Shown: positions 22,101 through 31,505 of the stretch, piece after piece
Layout: each line of letters begins with the position of its first letter
How positions within the stretch are numbered: the stretch's first letter is position 1
DNA from: Ureaplasma sp.
GTDB taxonomy: Bacteria; Bacillota_I; Bacilli_A; Mycoplasmatales; Mycoplasmoidaceae
Assembly: GCA_020024695.1 (NCBI GenBank)
Contig: JAHHTK010000002.1
Span: forward strand, 6,661 to 70,660
Reading direction: 5' to 3'
DNA length: 64,000 nt
The notes under the pieces: generated by a model
Told to the model about the DNA's origin: nothing
Database searches by the model: none
What the model saw: only the letters and a program-made list of their open reading frames with translations
Made by a program: the position numbers and the translations under genes

Positions 22101-23676
22101 TCAAGGTTTATAAAGACAATATCTTGCACACTAGTAGCACTCACTCCTAATTGATTTAAACTATCAATAATAGCAGCTTGAATCTTTCTTAAACTATCAG
22201 GATTCTTTAAATCTTGTTTAGTAACTTTTCTTATCCCATTATGATTAAGAATGTTATCAATTACTGTTTGTATTTGCACTACTACCTCATTATGTAGAAC
22301 ATTTTTATCATCAATACTATCAGGTCTAACAGGATTTAAGCTTTCCTGATTGGTTTCATCGTTTCCATTTGAAGATTGTTGATCAAGATTGTTATCAGTG
22401 GATATATCTGGAATTGCTGAATCAATTGAATCATTGGTGTTGGTTTCTTCATTTACTGATTCAGTTTTATCAGTAACGGATTGGTCTTCAATTGATTGAT
22501 CTGGTTGAGCATCTGGGACAATGGTTTGGTCAGTTTCAGCTTGACTGTCGTTATGATTATCATGACCAAGTTCATTATCAGTTGCTTCACTATTATTGTT
22601 TTGTTCACTAATTTCTGGGATAGGTTCTGGTTTAACAGGATCAACTGGTTCTGGATTGGCTTCTTGATGATTATCAGTAATAGTATCTACAACACTATCA
22701 CTATGGGTATCATTATGAATTTCAGGTTCAACAGGGGTTTCAGATTTATGACTATCTTGTTGTGTATCATCAACGATACTATTGGTATCAGTGTCTGGAC
22801 TAATTGTCCCAGTAATGTCATCAACAGGTTCATTTATTTCATTGTCTACCTTAGAATCATCAGGTGTTGCACTATTATCTGAAATAGTTGAATCTTTTTC
22901 ATCATTATTTTGAACATCGGTTTCATCTGGATTTAAAGGTTGTAAATTAGATTGATGGTCGTCAATTATTTCTGATGGTTTGGTTGCACTTTCATTATTG
23001 TTTGAAACATCTTGTGAAACATGAGGTTGGTTTGGTTGCGAATCATTTTTATGATCTAAATTGTCTTCAATTCCAGGGATGGTTGGTTCTGGTTGAACTT
23101 GAGGTTGTTCAGGTTCATTTTGTTCAGTTTCGTGTGTTTCAGGGGTTGTTGTTGGATTATTAATGTTGTTATGATTGTTGTTGGTTTCAGGTTGGTGATT
23201 ATCTAATTCATTTTCAGGTGATGGACTAATTTCGTTTTGACTATTTGATAACAATGAGGTATCAACAATCAATTGGTGGTCTTTTGCACTAACCCCAGTA
23301 ATCCTTCTAAATCACCAAAAATAACATTAGGTTTAAATTGAATTGCTGTTTGTACTCCATCTTTAGCTAATGCTTGAATATGAATGTGATTAATAAAACT
23401 ATTATCAATACCTAATTTTGCTAGTTCAAATTTAATTACATCCTTAATTAAGTTAGTAATATCAACAAAGGTTGTGGTTCGACTTTTTAAATGACTGTCA
23501 TAAACTTGACTAAGGATATTTTTAATTTGAACCACTCTTTCTTTGCTTAAAAGAAAGGTGTTATCTTGCACAGTTTTTGCTTTTAAAATGACTGGAATTG
23601 AGGTTCCAAGACCTGTTAAAGCAATAGTTCCCATACTTGTCCCGAGAACTAAATTAATTTTGTGTCTTTTGTTCAT
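19160..23676 (-). CDS. Giant repeat surface protein with BspA-like C-terminus; one frameshift
   Basis: About 1,505 residues if one frameshift is corrected. The ATG at 23676 has GAAAAGAAG upstream; an ATG at 23697 lacks a ribosome site. The N-terminus is a signal/anchor (INLVLGTSMGTIALTGLG) without lipobox Cys. The body holds seven related modules of about 75-80 residues, each with a helical start, an I..I.F strand and a late F.P.V.F strand. Modules 1 and 2 are split by a ~320-residue acidic Asn/Pro/Glu/Asp-rich linker (23270-22300). From 20200 on come LRR_5/BspA-type repeats (IQKGAF, IGENAF, INDYAF, IGQGAF). The frame breaks at 23293-23296, where one more G in GGGG restores it. Likely cell-surface adhesin; module family unknown to me. 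Confidence 0.7.
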
Positions 23677-23814
23677 TTTTTCTTCTTTTCTTTCCATTTT
23701 TCAACAATTATTTTCATTGTTTTGATAACTAGCACCAAAATTATCTTTAAAATAATTGCTAAAAGATGTCTTTAATTATACACACAATCAGGCCAATGAG
23801 TTCAAAAAAACAAA

Positions 23815-23850
23815 AAAATAAAGCTTTAGGTCAAACTAGAGCTTTATTTT
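23815..23850 (-). terminator. Terminator of the small gene at 23859
   Basis: Stem AAAATAAAGCT / AGCTTTATTTT around a 14-nt loop; on the minus strand the T-rich arm is followed by more T. It begins 9 nt past the stop codon. Confidence 0.7.
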
Positions 23851-23858
23851 AGGAATTA

Positions 23859-24161
23859 TTAGCAACTAAATGTACGAATTAAAGAAGCTAAATTTTCTTT
23901 ATCAACTTTACTTAAGTGACTAGAATGGTCGGCTTGATACTTTAATAAACCATCATGCATATATTTAATTGCACCATCACTTACCGTGATTTCATGTTCA
24001 CTATGACCTTGGCTAATAGAATGGTATGCTTTTTCAATTGCAATCCGAATTTCTTCTGCACTTTCTTTATAAAAGCAAGCATCACCAGTATGTTTAGTTA
24101 ATTCTGTTCCTCAGTGATGTAAGAATTCTAATTCCTTAGAACTAATTTTAAAACTGGTCAT
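23859..24161 (-). CDS. Hypothetical protein, 100 residues
   Basis: Not recognised. It starts at an ATG with GAAAGGG upstream, contains one UGA-Trp, and ends with its own terminator, so it looks like a real single gene. Soluble, with many His (HHWGTEL, HSISQGHSEHE, HDGLL, HSSH) and two Cys (one at the very C-terminus). No signal peptide. The regular helical spacing suggests an all-alpha fold. It lies between the giant surface protein and tRNA-Arg. Confidence 0.65.
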
Positions 24162-24275
24162 TTTTAAAATACCCTTTCTTTGTTTAGCTTCATTATCCTA
24201 CTTATTTAAATGAAAAACATGAAACCTAAATTTTCCATTTAAATTTCATGTTTTGATTGATAAAAAATAATAAAG

Positions 24276-24350
24276 TGGCACCCTCAATGAGAATTGAACT
24301 CATATTGACAGCTTAGGAGGCTATCGTTCTGTCCATTGAACTATGAGGGT
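24276..24350 (-). tRNA. tRNA-Arg (anticodon CCU)
   Basis: Cloverleaf with encoded CCA: acceptor ACCCTCA/TGAGGGT, discriminator G, anticodon loop CTCCTAA giving CCU, T-loop TTCAATT. Reads AGG. Confidence 0.9.
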
Positions 24351-24369
24351 ATTAAACCATAGATGAGGT

Positions 24370-25062
24370 TTAAATTTTTTGATGTAAATGTTGAATAATT
24401 AAATCTTTTGTTTGGTCTAAATTTAAATGATCATTATGAATCACAATCGCATCAGGAACACAAACTAGAGGGGCTAATTCACGGTGGGAATCATTATAAT
24501 CACGTAAGGCAATCGAATCATAAATTGCTTGATAATCATAAGTAGCATTCACATCAAGTTCTTTTAATTCTTGAATCCGTCTTTCGGTACGGGCTTTAAT
24601 CGAAGCATCTAAATAAATCTTTAAAGTTGCAAATGGTAAAACCACACTTCCAATATCACGCCCATCCATCACCACATTATTAGTAGCAGCTATTTTTCGT
24701 TGGTCTCATAATAGCTTATTACGCACGTTTTTATATGTTGCAATTTTGGAAGCATAACTAGCAACACTTGGGTGTTTAATCGCTTCACTAATTTCATGGG
24801 ATTGATTGGTTTTATGGTCAATCACATAAACTAGATGGTTATCTAAAACTACATCTAAATCATTTAAATGGTCATTGATATGCTCTTCATTATCTTGATT
24901 AATGCCTAAACTTTGTAAATATCACGCATATGCCCGAAACATATTGCCAGTAGAAATATAAGTTCAGTTTAATTCTTTGGCAATCATTTTGGCCACTGAA
25001 CTTTTCCCTGACCCTGCTGGACCATCAATAGCAATAGAATAAAATTTTTCAACTTGATTCAT
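24370..25062 (-). CDS. cmk: Cytidylate kinase
   Basis: 230 residues; phosphorylates CMP and dCMP. P-loop AIDGPAGSGKSSVAK at the N-terminus, TGNMFRAYA (the family's TGAMYRAxA), VMDGRDIGSVVLP, and the RTERRIQEL lid with a later RDYNDSHRE (R-D..D). It starts at 25062 (MNQVEKFYS). It is divergent from the ferredoxin gene over about 90 nt of AT-rich promoter region. Confidence 0.95.
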
Positions 25063-25153
25063 ACATCCTCACTGATTATTGAATGTTTTGTTTAATTATA
25101 TGTTAGGATTAATATATATGTTGATAAAATCACATATTTAAAAAGGATTGTCT

Positions 25154-25435
25154 ATGGGTTCACGTGCAATTGTTGATATTAAAGAATGCATTGGTTGTGG
25201 GTCCTGTCAAAGCATCTGTCCAGTCGAATCCATCGTGGTTGATGAAGAAACTGGCTATGCGTGAAGTGATCCAAGATGTATTGCCTGTGGAGCTTGTACC
25301 GTGGTTTGTCCTGCCCAATGCATTAGCATTGGGACCATTAGAGAATGGTACGAACAAGCAAAACAACTCCAAGTTAGTACTAAAAACTTTGATCCTTCAT
25401 TAGAACAACAAGATTTAGCAGATAATGATGAATAA
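25154..25435 (+). CDS. Ferredoxin, 2[4Fe-4S]
   Basis: 93 residues. Two clusters' worth of ligands: C12-x2-C15-x2-C18-x3-C22-P and C42-x2-C45-x2-C48-x3-C52-P, the bacterial (clostridial) ferredoxin pattern, with a ~35-residue acidic tail. Cytoplasmic electron carrier. The ATG at 25154 follows AAAAGGA. It converges with dxr and shares a terminator with it. Ferredoxins are uncommon in mycoplasmas. IspG and IspH of the MEP pathway need such an electron donor, and dxr is next door. Pyruvate:ferredoxin oxidoreductase or hydrogenase partners are not in the window. Confidence 0.92.
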
Positions 25436-25442
25436 TAAAGAG

Positions 25443-25474
25443 AAATATAAGATATGCATATCTTATATTTTTTT
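25443..25474. terminator. Bidirectional terminator between ferredoxin and dxr
   Basis: Perfect 13-bp stem AAATATAAGATAT / ATATCTTATATTT with a 2-nt loop, T-run on the plus side. The dxr stop codon (25463-25465) lies inside the stem. Confidence 0.8.
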
Positions 25475-26563
25475 ATGTTTATCAAAGGTTTGAATGACTT
25501 CTTTTAACAATTGATAAAAGTTTAAAACATCATCAATGGTTTCAATTGCTTGGTGTTGGTATTTATCAATAAAGTCTTGACTAATTTGATAGATTTGACC
25601 AAAGTTAATCTTTTGAGCCATAAACTGAGTATATAAATAATCATCTAACACTACAAGAATGATGCCAAGAGCACGGTTATTATCTTTAATAACTTGGTTG
25701 GCTCACCGAATTGGCGGCCATTTTTTAGTACAGATATGGTCAAACTTAAAATTTAAATGGTGAAAGTCCATTGGATCAATAACTGGTACTTGGGGGTGGT
25801 TATTCCCATTTAAAACATACCCTGATGCAAAGTCCATATTTTTGCTAGAAGCCAAAAAAGACACAGTATTATCTGACCATGAAATTAAGGCATGGACTAA
25901 TGATTGGGGGTGGTATAAAGCATGGATTTCAGCGTTTTCAAATAAATAATAGGCTTCAATCATTTCAAAGGCTTTGTTAAATAAAGTGGCTGAATCAAAA
26001 GTAATCTTTGGTCCCATCTTTCAGGTCGGATGACTTAATCCATTTGCTGGACAAATAATTTGGTCCCGTTTTATTTTAGTTAATTGATAATAAGGCCCAC
26101 CAGAACAAGTTAAATAAATCTTTTGAATAACTTTTTCAGATTGATTTTGCATTAACATCTCAATACTAGTATGTTCACTATCAATAATAGATAAAAATAA
26201 CTGGTGCTTAAGATATTCTTGCTTCAACCATCACCCTGCCATAACCATACTTTCTTTATTCGCCAGTGCTAAATGAATCTTGTGTTTAGCAGCCAATAAA
26301 GAAACTTGAAACCCTTCCATGCCAGCCAAAGCGTTAACAATCAAATCAGGTTGGGTTTCTAAAATCATTTGTTCATAATCGTGATTGTTTTGTACACAAT
26401 AACATTGAGCAGTTGGAAATTGGGTTTGAATTTGGTCAGCTAAACTATGGTTATGATAATAACTAAACCCAACTAGTTGGGCGTTCTGAGGCATGGTTCT
26501 TAAACAACTTTGACCAATCACTCCCGTGGCCCCAAAAATAAAGATTTTAGAAAAGGTTGGCAT
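25463..26563 (-). CDS. dxr: 1-deoxy-D-xylulose 5-phosphate reductoisomerase
   Basis: About 366 residues; converts DXP to MEP with NADPH, first committed step of the MEP isoprenoid pathway. NADPH motif IFGATGVIG near residue 10, [22 protein letters not shown], the SGGPYY loop, [23 protein letters not shown] (metal site), the [12 protein letters not shown] block, and NFxHL. It has several UGA-Trp codons. The start is chosen at 26563 because AGGA lies ~12 nt upstream and the NADPH motif then sits where the family has it; an ATG at 26575 is also in frame. It overlaps cdsA. The C-terminal AxExAVxAFL block appears replaced by [13 protein letters not shown], somewhat divergent. Confidence 0.88.
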
Positions 26564-27695
26564 TGATAGAAACATGTCCTGTAAATAAAGCTAATAGTAA
26601 AGAAACAATAAAGAAGGTTGATAAAACAAACGAGTGTGAATCAATCCGATCAATAATGCCCCCATGGCCAGGAATTAAAGTTCCATAGTCTTTAATGTGA
26701 TATTTACGTTTAAATCATGAGAAAGATAAATCACCCAAGACCCCAATAATTCCTAACAAAATAATGATGGCTGTTATGATTAATCACCATCCATACATGT
26801 CACCTAATTGGTTATTGGAAATTTCATCTAAAATGGTAGAAGTGCGTTCTGGGGTTACTTGTCAACCAAAAATATTAAATAAAATATTGGTTGGATTCAA
26901 CACATATTTAAACCCTAAAATCATTAATAACATTAACCCTGTGGTTAATAATAAACCACTAAAGAAACCTTCTCAAGTTTTTTTAGGACTAATTTTCGGA
27001 GCCATTTTGTGCTTGCCAAACAACACACCCCCAAAATAAGCAAACGAGTCATTCCCAAACACAATTAATAATAAGAATAATAAGGTGATTCAACCCCAGT
27101 TAAACACAAAGAATAATAAAGCTAAATAAAAACCACTAATAATCCCTGCTAATAAATTTAAAATCACTCAGTTCTTAAAAGTTAAGTGGTGATAAACAAT
27201 TAATAAAATGGTGTTAATCAAGACAGTGAAAACAATTCCACACGCTAACACAATACAATAAATGGTAGTAGCATTTAACCCAGCAATCCCTGTGTTACTT
27301 ACTCCTGATCCTTGGTTAATCGGGACAATTTGGTATAACGATAAAAAGTTCGTTAACGCAGGTCCATACACTAAAAACACCATGCTTAAAATAACTAAAC
27401 TAATCGCAATCTTTTTATAAGCAAAAAAGATGTTGGTAATCTCTTTCGCACAAATAATTACCAATGGTAGTAATCAAACTAACATTAAACTACAAGTGGC
27501 AATTCTGACCTGTTCACTGACAAATGACATTCATAATGTCCCGTCACTATTAAAATAGGATTTATCACTAAAAATAGCGAGCAAAAACAACACAATTAAA
27601 TAGAAAGCAATTCCAAATGACGACACAATCCGTTGTCGCATGGACAGCTTAGTTTGCACACTTAATTCGTTGTGTTGAAGCTTTAAGTTAGCCAT
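26547..27695 (-). CDS. cdsA: Phosphatidate cytidylyltransferase (CDP-DAG synthase)
   Basis: 382 residues; makes CDP-diacylglycerol, the substrate of PgsA. About eight membrane helices. The C-terminal family signature is intact: [25 protein letters not shown]. The ATG at 27695 overlaps the end of uppS by 8 nt, and the 3' end overlaps dxr, so the set is translated as a coupled unit. Confidence 0.94.
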
Positions 27696-28374
27696 GAATA
27701 ACCCTTCCAAATGTTCTTGTTGTACGGTGAAATTTTTTCATGGCTTGATCTCAATCTTTTTTCTTGAATTGAGGTCAATAGACATCACAAAAATGAATTT
27801 CACTATATGCTAAATTATAAAGCATAAAGTTAGAAATTCTTTGTTTTCCACCAGTCCTGATTAATAAATCAATCGGACCTAAATCTCCCGTTAATAAATA
27901 TTGGTGGATGTTCTCTTTGGTGACAATCGCTTGGTTTAAAACGGCTTTATTTATTGCGGCAAGGATTTCATCTTGACCACCATAATTGAACATAATAGCG
28001 AGGGTTAAACGGGTATTTTGAGCCGTTTGGGCTTCTAGGCTATGAATTTGGTTTAACAATTCAGGTTCAAAACGGGATTCAAACCCCTTTCAAACAAATT
28101 TAATTTGGTTTTCTTGTAAAAACTGTAAGGTCTTGTGACTTGATAAGTATTTTTGAAATAACTCAAGAAGATAATTCACTTCTTGAAGTGGACGGTCTCA
28201 ATTTTCGGTACTAAAAGCAAAAAGCGAAAGAGTTGACACTCCATCGCTTAAAGCATAATTAATGACGTTTTTAATTTTCTTAGCTCCTTGGTAATGTCCA
28301 AAGGAGCGAACTTTCGCAAGCGATTGAGCGTACCGACCGTTGCCATCCATAATAATTGCAACGTGGTTGAGCAT
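27688..28374 (-). CDS. uppS: Undecaprenyl (polyprenyl) diphosphate synthase, cis
   Basis: 228 residues; condenses isopentenyl diphosphate units onto farnesyl-PP. VAIIMDGNGRYA near the N-terminus (catalytic Asp; the usual W is Y here), FSTENWDRP, and the DLLIRTGGKQRISNFMLYNLAYSE block. Without peptidoglycan, the product may serve as a lipid or glycan carrier. The start overlaps the frr stop (TAATG). Confidence 0.93.
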
Positions 28375-28928
28375 TAAATGGTCATGATTTCTTTTGATTT
28401 GTTTTCAAATACTTGTTCAAGTTTATTGTTTAATACTTTGGTTTCAGCATCAAGTTGTTTGGTAAATGATTTTTTATCATCATCAGTCACAGTTTCATCT
28501 TTTTTAAAAAGATCTTGGGTAGCTTGACGAGCTTTCCGAATTAATTGTTTACCTTGTTCTAAAATTTCTTTGGCTTTTTTAACAAGGGTTTTACGCATAT
28601 CTTCAGTTGGAGCACTGAAGGTAATTTTAATGACATCAGCATCCACTTGGAAGTTTAAGTTTAATTTGGCAGCATTTAACCCACTCGCAATTTCTTTTAA
28701 TAAAGAACGGTCATATGGTTTAATGACAATGGTTCTTGGATCTGGGGTTGAAACGTTAGCAATGTTGGTTAATTTAGTTGGTTCTCCATAAGCTTCAACC
28801 ATCACACCGTTTAAAATTTGTGGGTTAGCACGACCAGCACTAATCTTAGCATATTCATTGCTTAAATAAATAAATGCGTGTTCACTTTCGTTATTAAAAA
28901 AGGTTTGGTAATCTTTTCAATTAAACAT
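28374..28928 (-). CDS. frr: Ribosome recycling factor
   Basis: 184 residues; splits post-termination ribosomes with EF-G. AKISAGRANPQIL (the family's RTGRAxPxLL), VEAYGEPTKLTNIANVSTPDPRTIVIKPYDRS, and a C-terminal long helix (EDMRKTLVKKAKEI). In the classic tsf-pyrH-frr order, with a 17-nt gap to pyrH and a TAATG link to uppS. Confidence 0.96.
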
Positions 28929-28945
28929 AAATTTTTCTTTCTTGA

Positions 28946-29665
28946 TTAATTAATTAAGGTTGATTTAATTTCACCATTTAAGGCTTTGACAATACTATTT
29001 GGTTCGTTAATATTGAACACTAATAATGCGATGTCATTACTTTTACATAAAGTTAAAGCACTTGTATCCATGACTTTTAATTCTTTTTCAATGACTTCAC
29101 TATAAGTTAAGTGGTCAAAACGAATTGCATCTGGATGTTGGTTAGGATCTTTATTATAAACTCCATCAGTACCATTTTTACCCATTAAGATAATGTCGGC
29201 TTGAATATTACATGCTTGCATCGCTGCCCCTGTATCTGTGGTAAAGTAAGGGAAACCTGTTCCCCCAGCAAATAAACATACTTGTTTTTGATCTAATTGA
29301 GCTAATACATTTCTTAAAATGTAAGGGTCACAAATTTGGTTAACAGTAATGGTTGAAAATAATTTTACTGGCACGTTAATATTGTCTAATAAGTTTTTAA
29401 AAGCAATTCCGTTAATGACAGTTGCCAACATCCCCATGTAGTCAGCGTCAGCACGGTCCATTTTCATATTTTTAGAGAAGTTACCTCTTCAAATATTTCC
29501 ACCCCCGATAACAACACCAATTTCATAATCTTTGGCTAAAAGAGCAATTTGATCAGCATAACTAGCTAAGGTTTCAAAATCAAAGGTATCCTTTTCACCC
29601 CCGAAACTAGCCCCGCTTAATTTGATTAAAATCCGTTTGTATTTTTTGTTTGTATTTAATGACAT
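28946..29665 (-). CDS. pyrH: Uridylate kinase
   Basis: 239 residues; UMP to UDP, amino-acid-kinase fold. ILIKLSGASFGG, VVIGGGNIWRG, MDRADADYMGMLAT, GGTGFPYFTTDTGA and KNGTDGVYNKDP are all present. An upstream ATG at 29677 is in frame, but the Met at 29665 fits the family's length better. It follows tsf after a terminator. Confidence 0.95.
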
Positions 29666-29685
29666 AGTTACCCACATTCTATTAA

Positions 29686-29718
29686 AAAGAAACGAAAAAG
29701 TTCTTTTCTCGTTTCTTT
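29686..29718 (-). terminator. Terminator between tsf and pyrH
   Basis: 10-bp stem AAAGAAACGA / TCGTTTCTTT, 13-nt loop, then TTTTTAAT on the minus strand. It ends or attenuates the tsf transcript before pyrH. Confidence 0.7.
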
Positions 29719-29736
29719 AAAATTGAAATATTCTTA

Positions 29737-30609
29737 TTATTTCATTTGAGCTGCAACTTCAGCTGCAAAGTCTGATTCTTTCTTTTCGATACCTTCACCT
29801 AATTCAAAACGGGTGAAAGCAACACATTTACAGTTTTTTGAAGCTAAGAAAGCACCCACAGTTTGGTCTGGGTTAATTAAATATTTTTGGTTTTCTAAAC
29901 AAATTTCTTCAAGTTCTTTGTTTAAACGGCCAGCAACAATTTTTTCTGCAAATTCAGCTGGTTTACCTTCTTTAATTGTTTGTTCAACTAAAAGTTTCTT
30001 TTCTTCAGCTAATCAATTTTGGTCAACGCTGTCACGGTTAATGTATTTTGGATTGTTAACACAGATGTGCATACATACTTGTTTTGCTTCAGTTTCGTCT
30101 AATGAACCATCAAATAATGCAATAACAGCATATTTTTTGTTCATGTGAGTGTAAGCCCCAACACTTTGGCTCGCACTAGCACTATAAACAACCCCACGAC
30201 GATATGCAATTTTTTCACCGATAGTTGCTGTTAAATCAACACCAACTTCTTTAATGTTTTTGCCATTAACTAAAACTTGGTCAATTTCTTCGCTAGTTTT
30301 AGCTTGAGCCATGACTTCTTTTAACATGTCGTTTGCTAAAGCAACGAATTGGTCGTTTGTTGCGACGAAGTCTGTTTGACAGTTAACTTCAACGATTGCT
30401 GCTTTTTTACCTTCAGCTTTTGCTAATACAACCCCTTCAGCTGCAATTGCACTTTGTTTTTTTGCTGCCTTAATGGTTCCGTTTTCACGTAATCATTTAA
30501 TTGCAGCTTCAATATCATCATTACTTGCATTTAAAGCATTAATGCAGTCTTTCATTCCTGCATTAGTACGTGCACGTAATTCCTTAACTAATTCTGCTTT
30601 AGTTGCCAT
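29737..30609 (-). CDS. tsf: Elongation factor Ts
   Basis: 290 residues; nucleotide exchange factor of EF-Tu. The N-terminal [26 protein letters not shown] and the [13 protein letters not shown] block are diagnostic. The usual rpsB partner is not upstream; coaX and a tRNA are there instead, so the rpsB-tsf pair is split. Confidence 0.95.
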
Positions 30610-30693
30610 AAGATCAACCTCTCAATAATATGTTTTTTATTTAAATATGTTTTAATAACATTTAGTGTATTATATCTTAAATACAACAATAAA

Positions 30694-31398
30694 TTATGAT
30701 AATCGGTTTGATTTTTTTGACATTTTGACAAATAAATCTAACCCTAATAGGCCTAACTGACTAATTACTAATAAATCGAAAGTATCAAACAAATTCTGAT
30801 AAGAATAACAATAACTCCCTGCCACAATTAATTGGTAGTGGTGGGTTTGACAATAAGCCCATAATCCTTGTAAAAATAAATAATTTCCATAACCAAAAAC
30901 ATTATCATTTTGATTACCATGAACACTAAAATAAGGCTGGTTAGAACAAGGATTAAACATTGCTTGGTGCATGGCATTTAGGCCTGGTAAAATGCCGACT
31001 GCTTTTAATTGTTGATTTTGAATTGTTAAACAGGTGGTTCAAGTCCCATAACCAATCACCAAGACATTATTGAATGACATTTTTTGTTGCACATAATAAG
31101 TCATGAGAGCTAAATCAATCCCTAATTGGTCAATCACTAATTGATGATCATAATTCAAATAAGGTATTACATCTTGGGTTTGGACTTGGTGTAAACGAAT
31201 TTGGTGCTGGTGGGCTCATGAAATTCATCAGTCTAACTCACCAAAATAGGTTTGAAAATAATAAATCTCTTGATAATCTTGTTGGGCAAGGGTTATCAAA
31301 AATTCTTCTTGTTGCTCATAAGAAAAGAGCTTGATTTCATCCCGAAGTTTACACTTAATATAACTATTCCCAAAATCAATCAATCCAGAATGTTGCAT
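30694..31398 (-). CDS. coaX: Type III pantothenate kinase
   Basis: 234 residues; likely phosphorylates pantothenate, first step of coenzyme A synthesis. ASKHA-fold landmarks: LIDFGNSYIKCKL at the N-terminus (DxGN..IK), VIGYGTWTTCLTI (the family's GTAtT.D), and VGILPGLNAM (GgxI.PG). It is divergent: the middle DH.G.DR motif is seen only as DQLGIDLA. Downstream of tRNA-Leu(CAG) and upstream of tsf. Confidence 0.7.
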
Positions 31399-31422
31399 AT
31401 GAAACTTTCTTTAAATATAAGA

Positions 31423-31498
31423 TGGTGCACATGAGGAGATTCGAACTCCCAAAACCAAGTGTCTGAAACTTGGACGTCTACCGTTCCATCACATGTGC
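31423..31498 (-). tRNA. tRNA-Leu (anticodon CAG), short variable loop
   Basis: 76 nt with encoded CCA: acceptor GCACATG/CATGTGC, discriminator A. The Leu-type D-arm is ATG GAACGGTAGA CGT, anticodon stem CAAGT/ACTTG, loop TTCAGAC giving CAG, T-arm GGGAG TTCGAAT CTCCT. The D-arm and A73 say leucine, but the variable region is only GTTTT (5 nt) instead of the long arm of class II tRNAs, which tRNA-Leu(CAA) at 55901 does have. Either a derived tRNA or another isotype with a CAG anticodon. Confidence 0.75.
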
Positions 31499-31505
31499 GT
31501 GCTTC

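Noticed and set aside
22453..23163. Open frames on both strands inside the acidic linker of the giant protein
   Set aside because: They follow from the low-complexity repeats; no starts with ribosome sites or family motifs.
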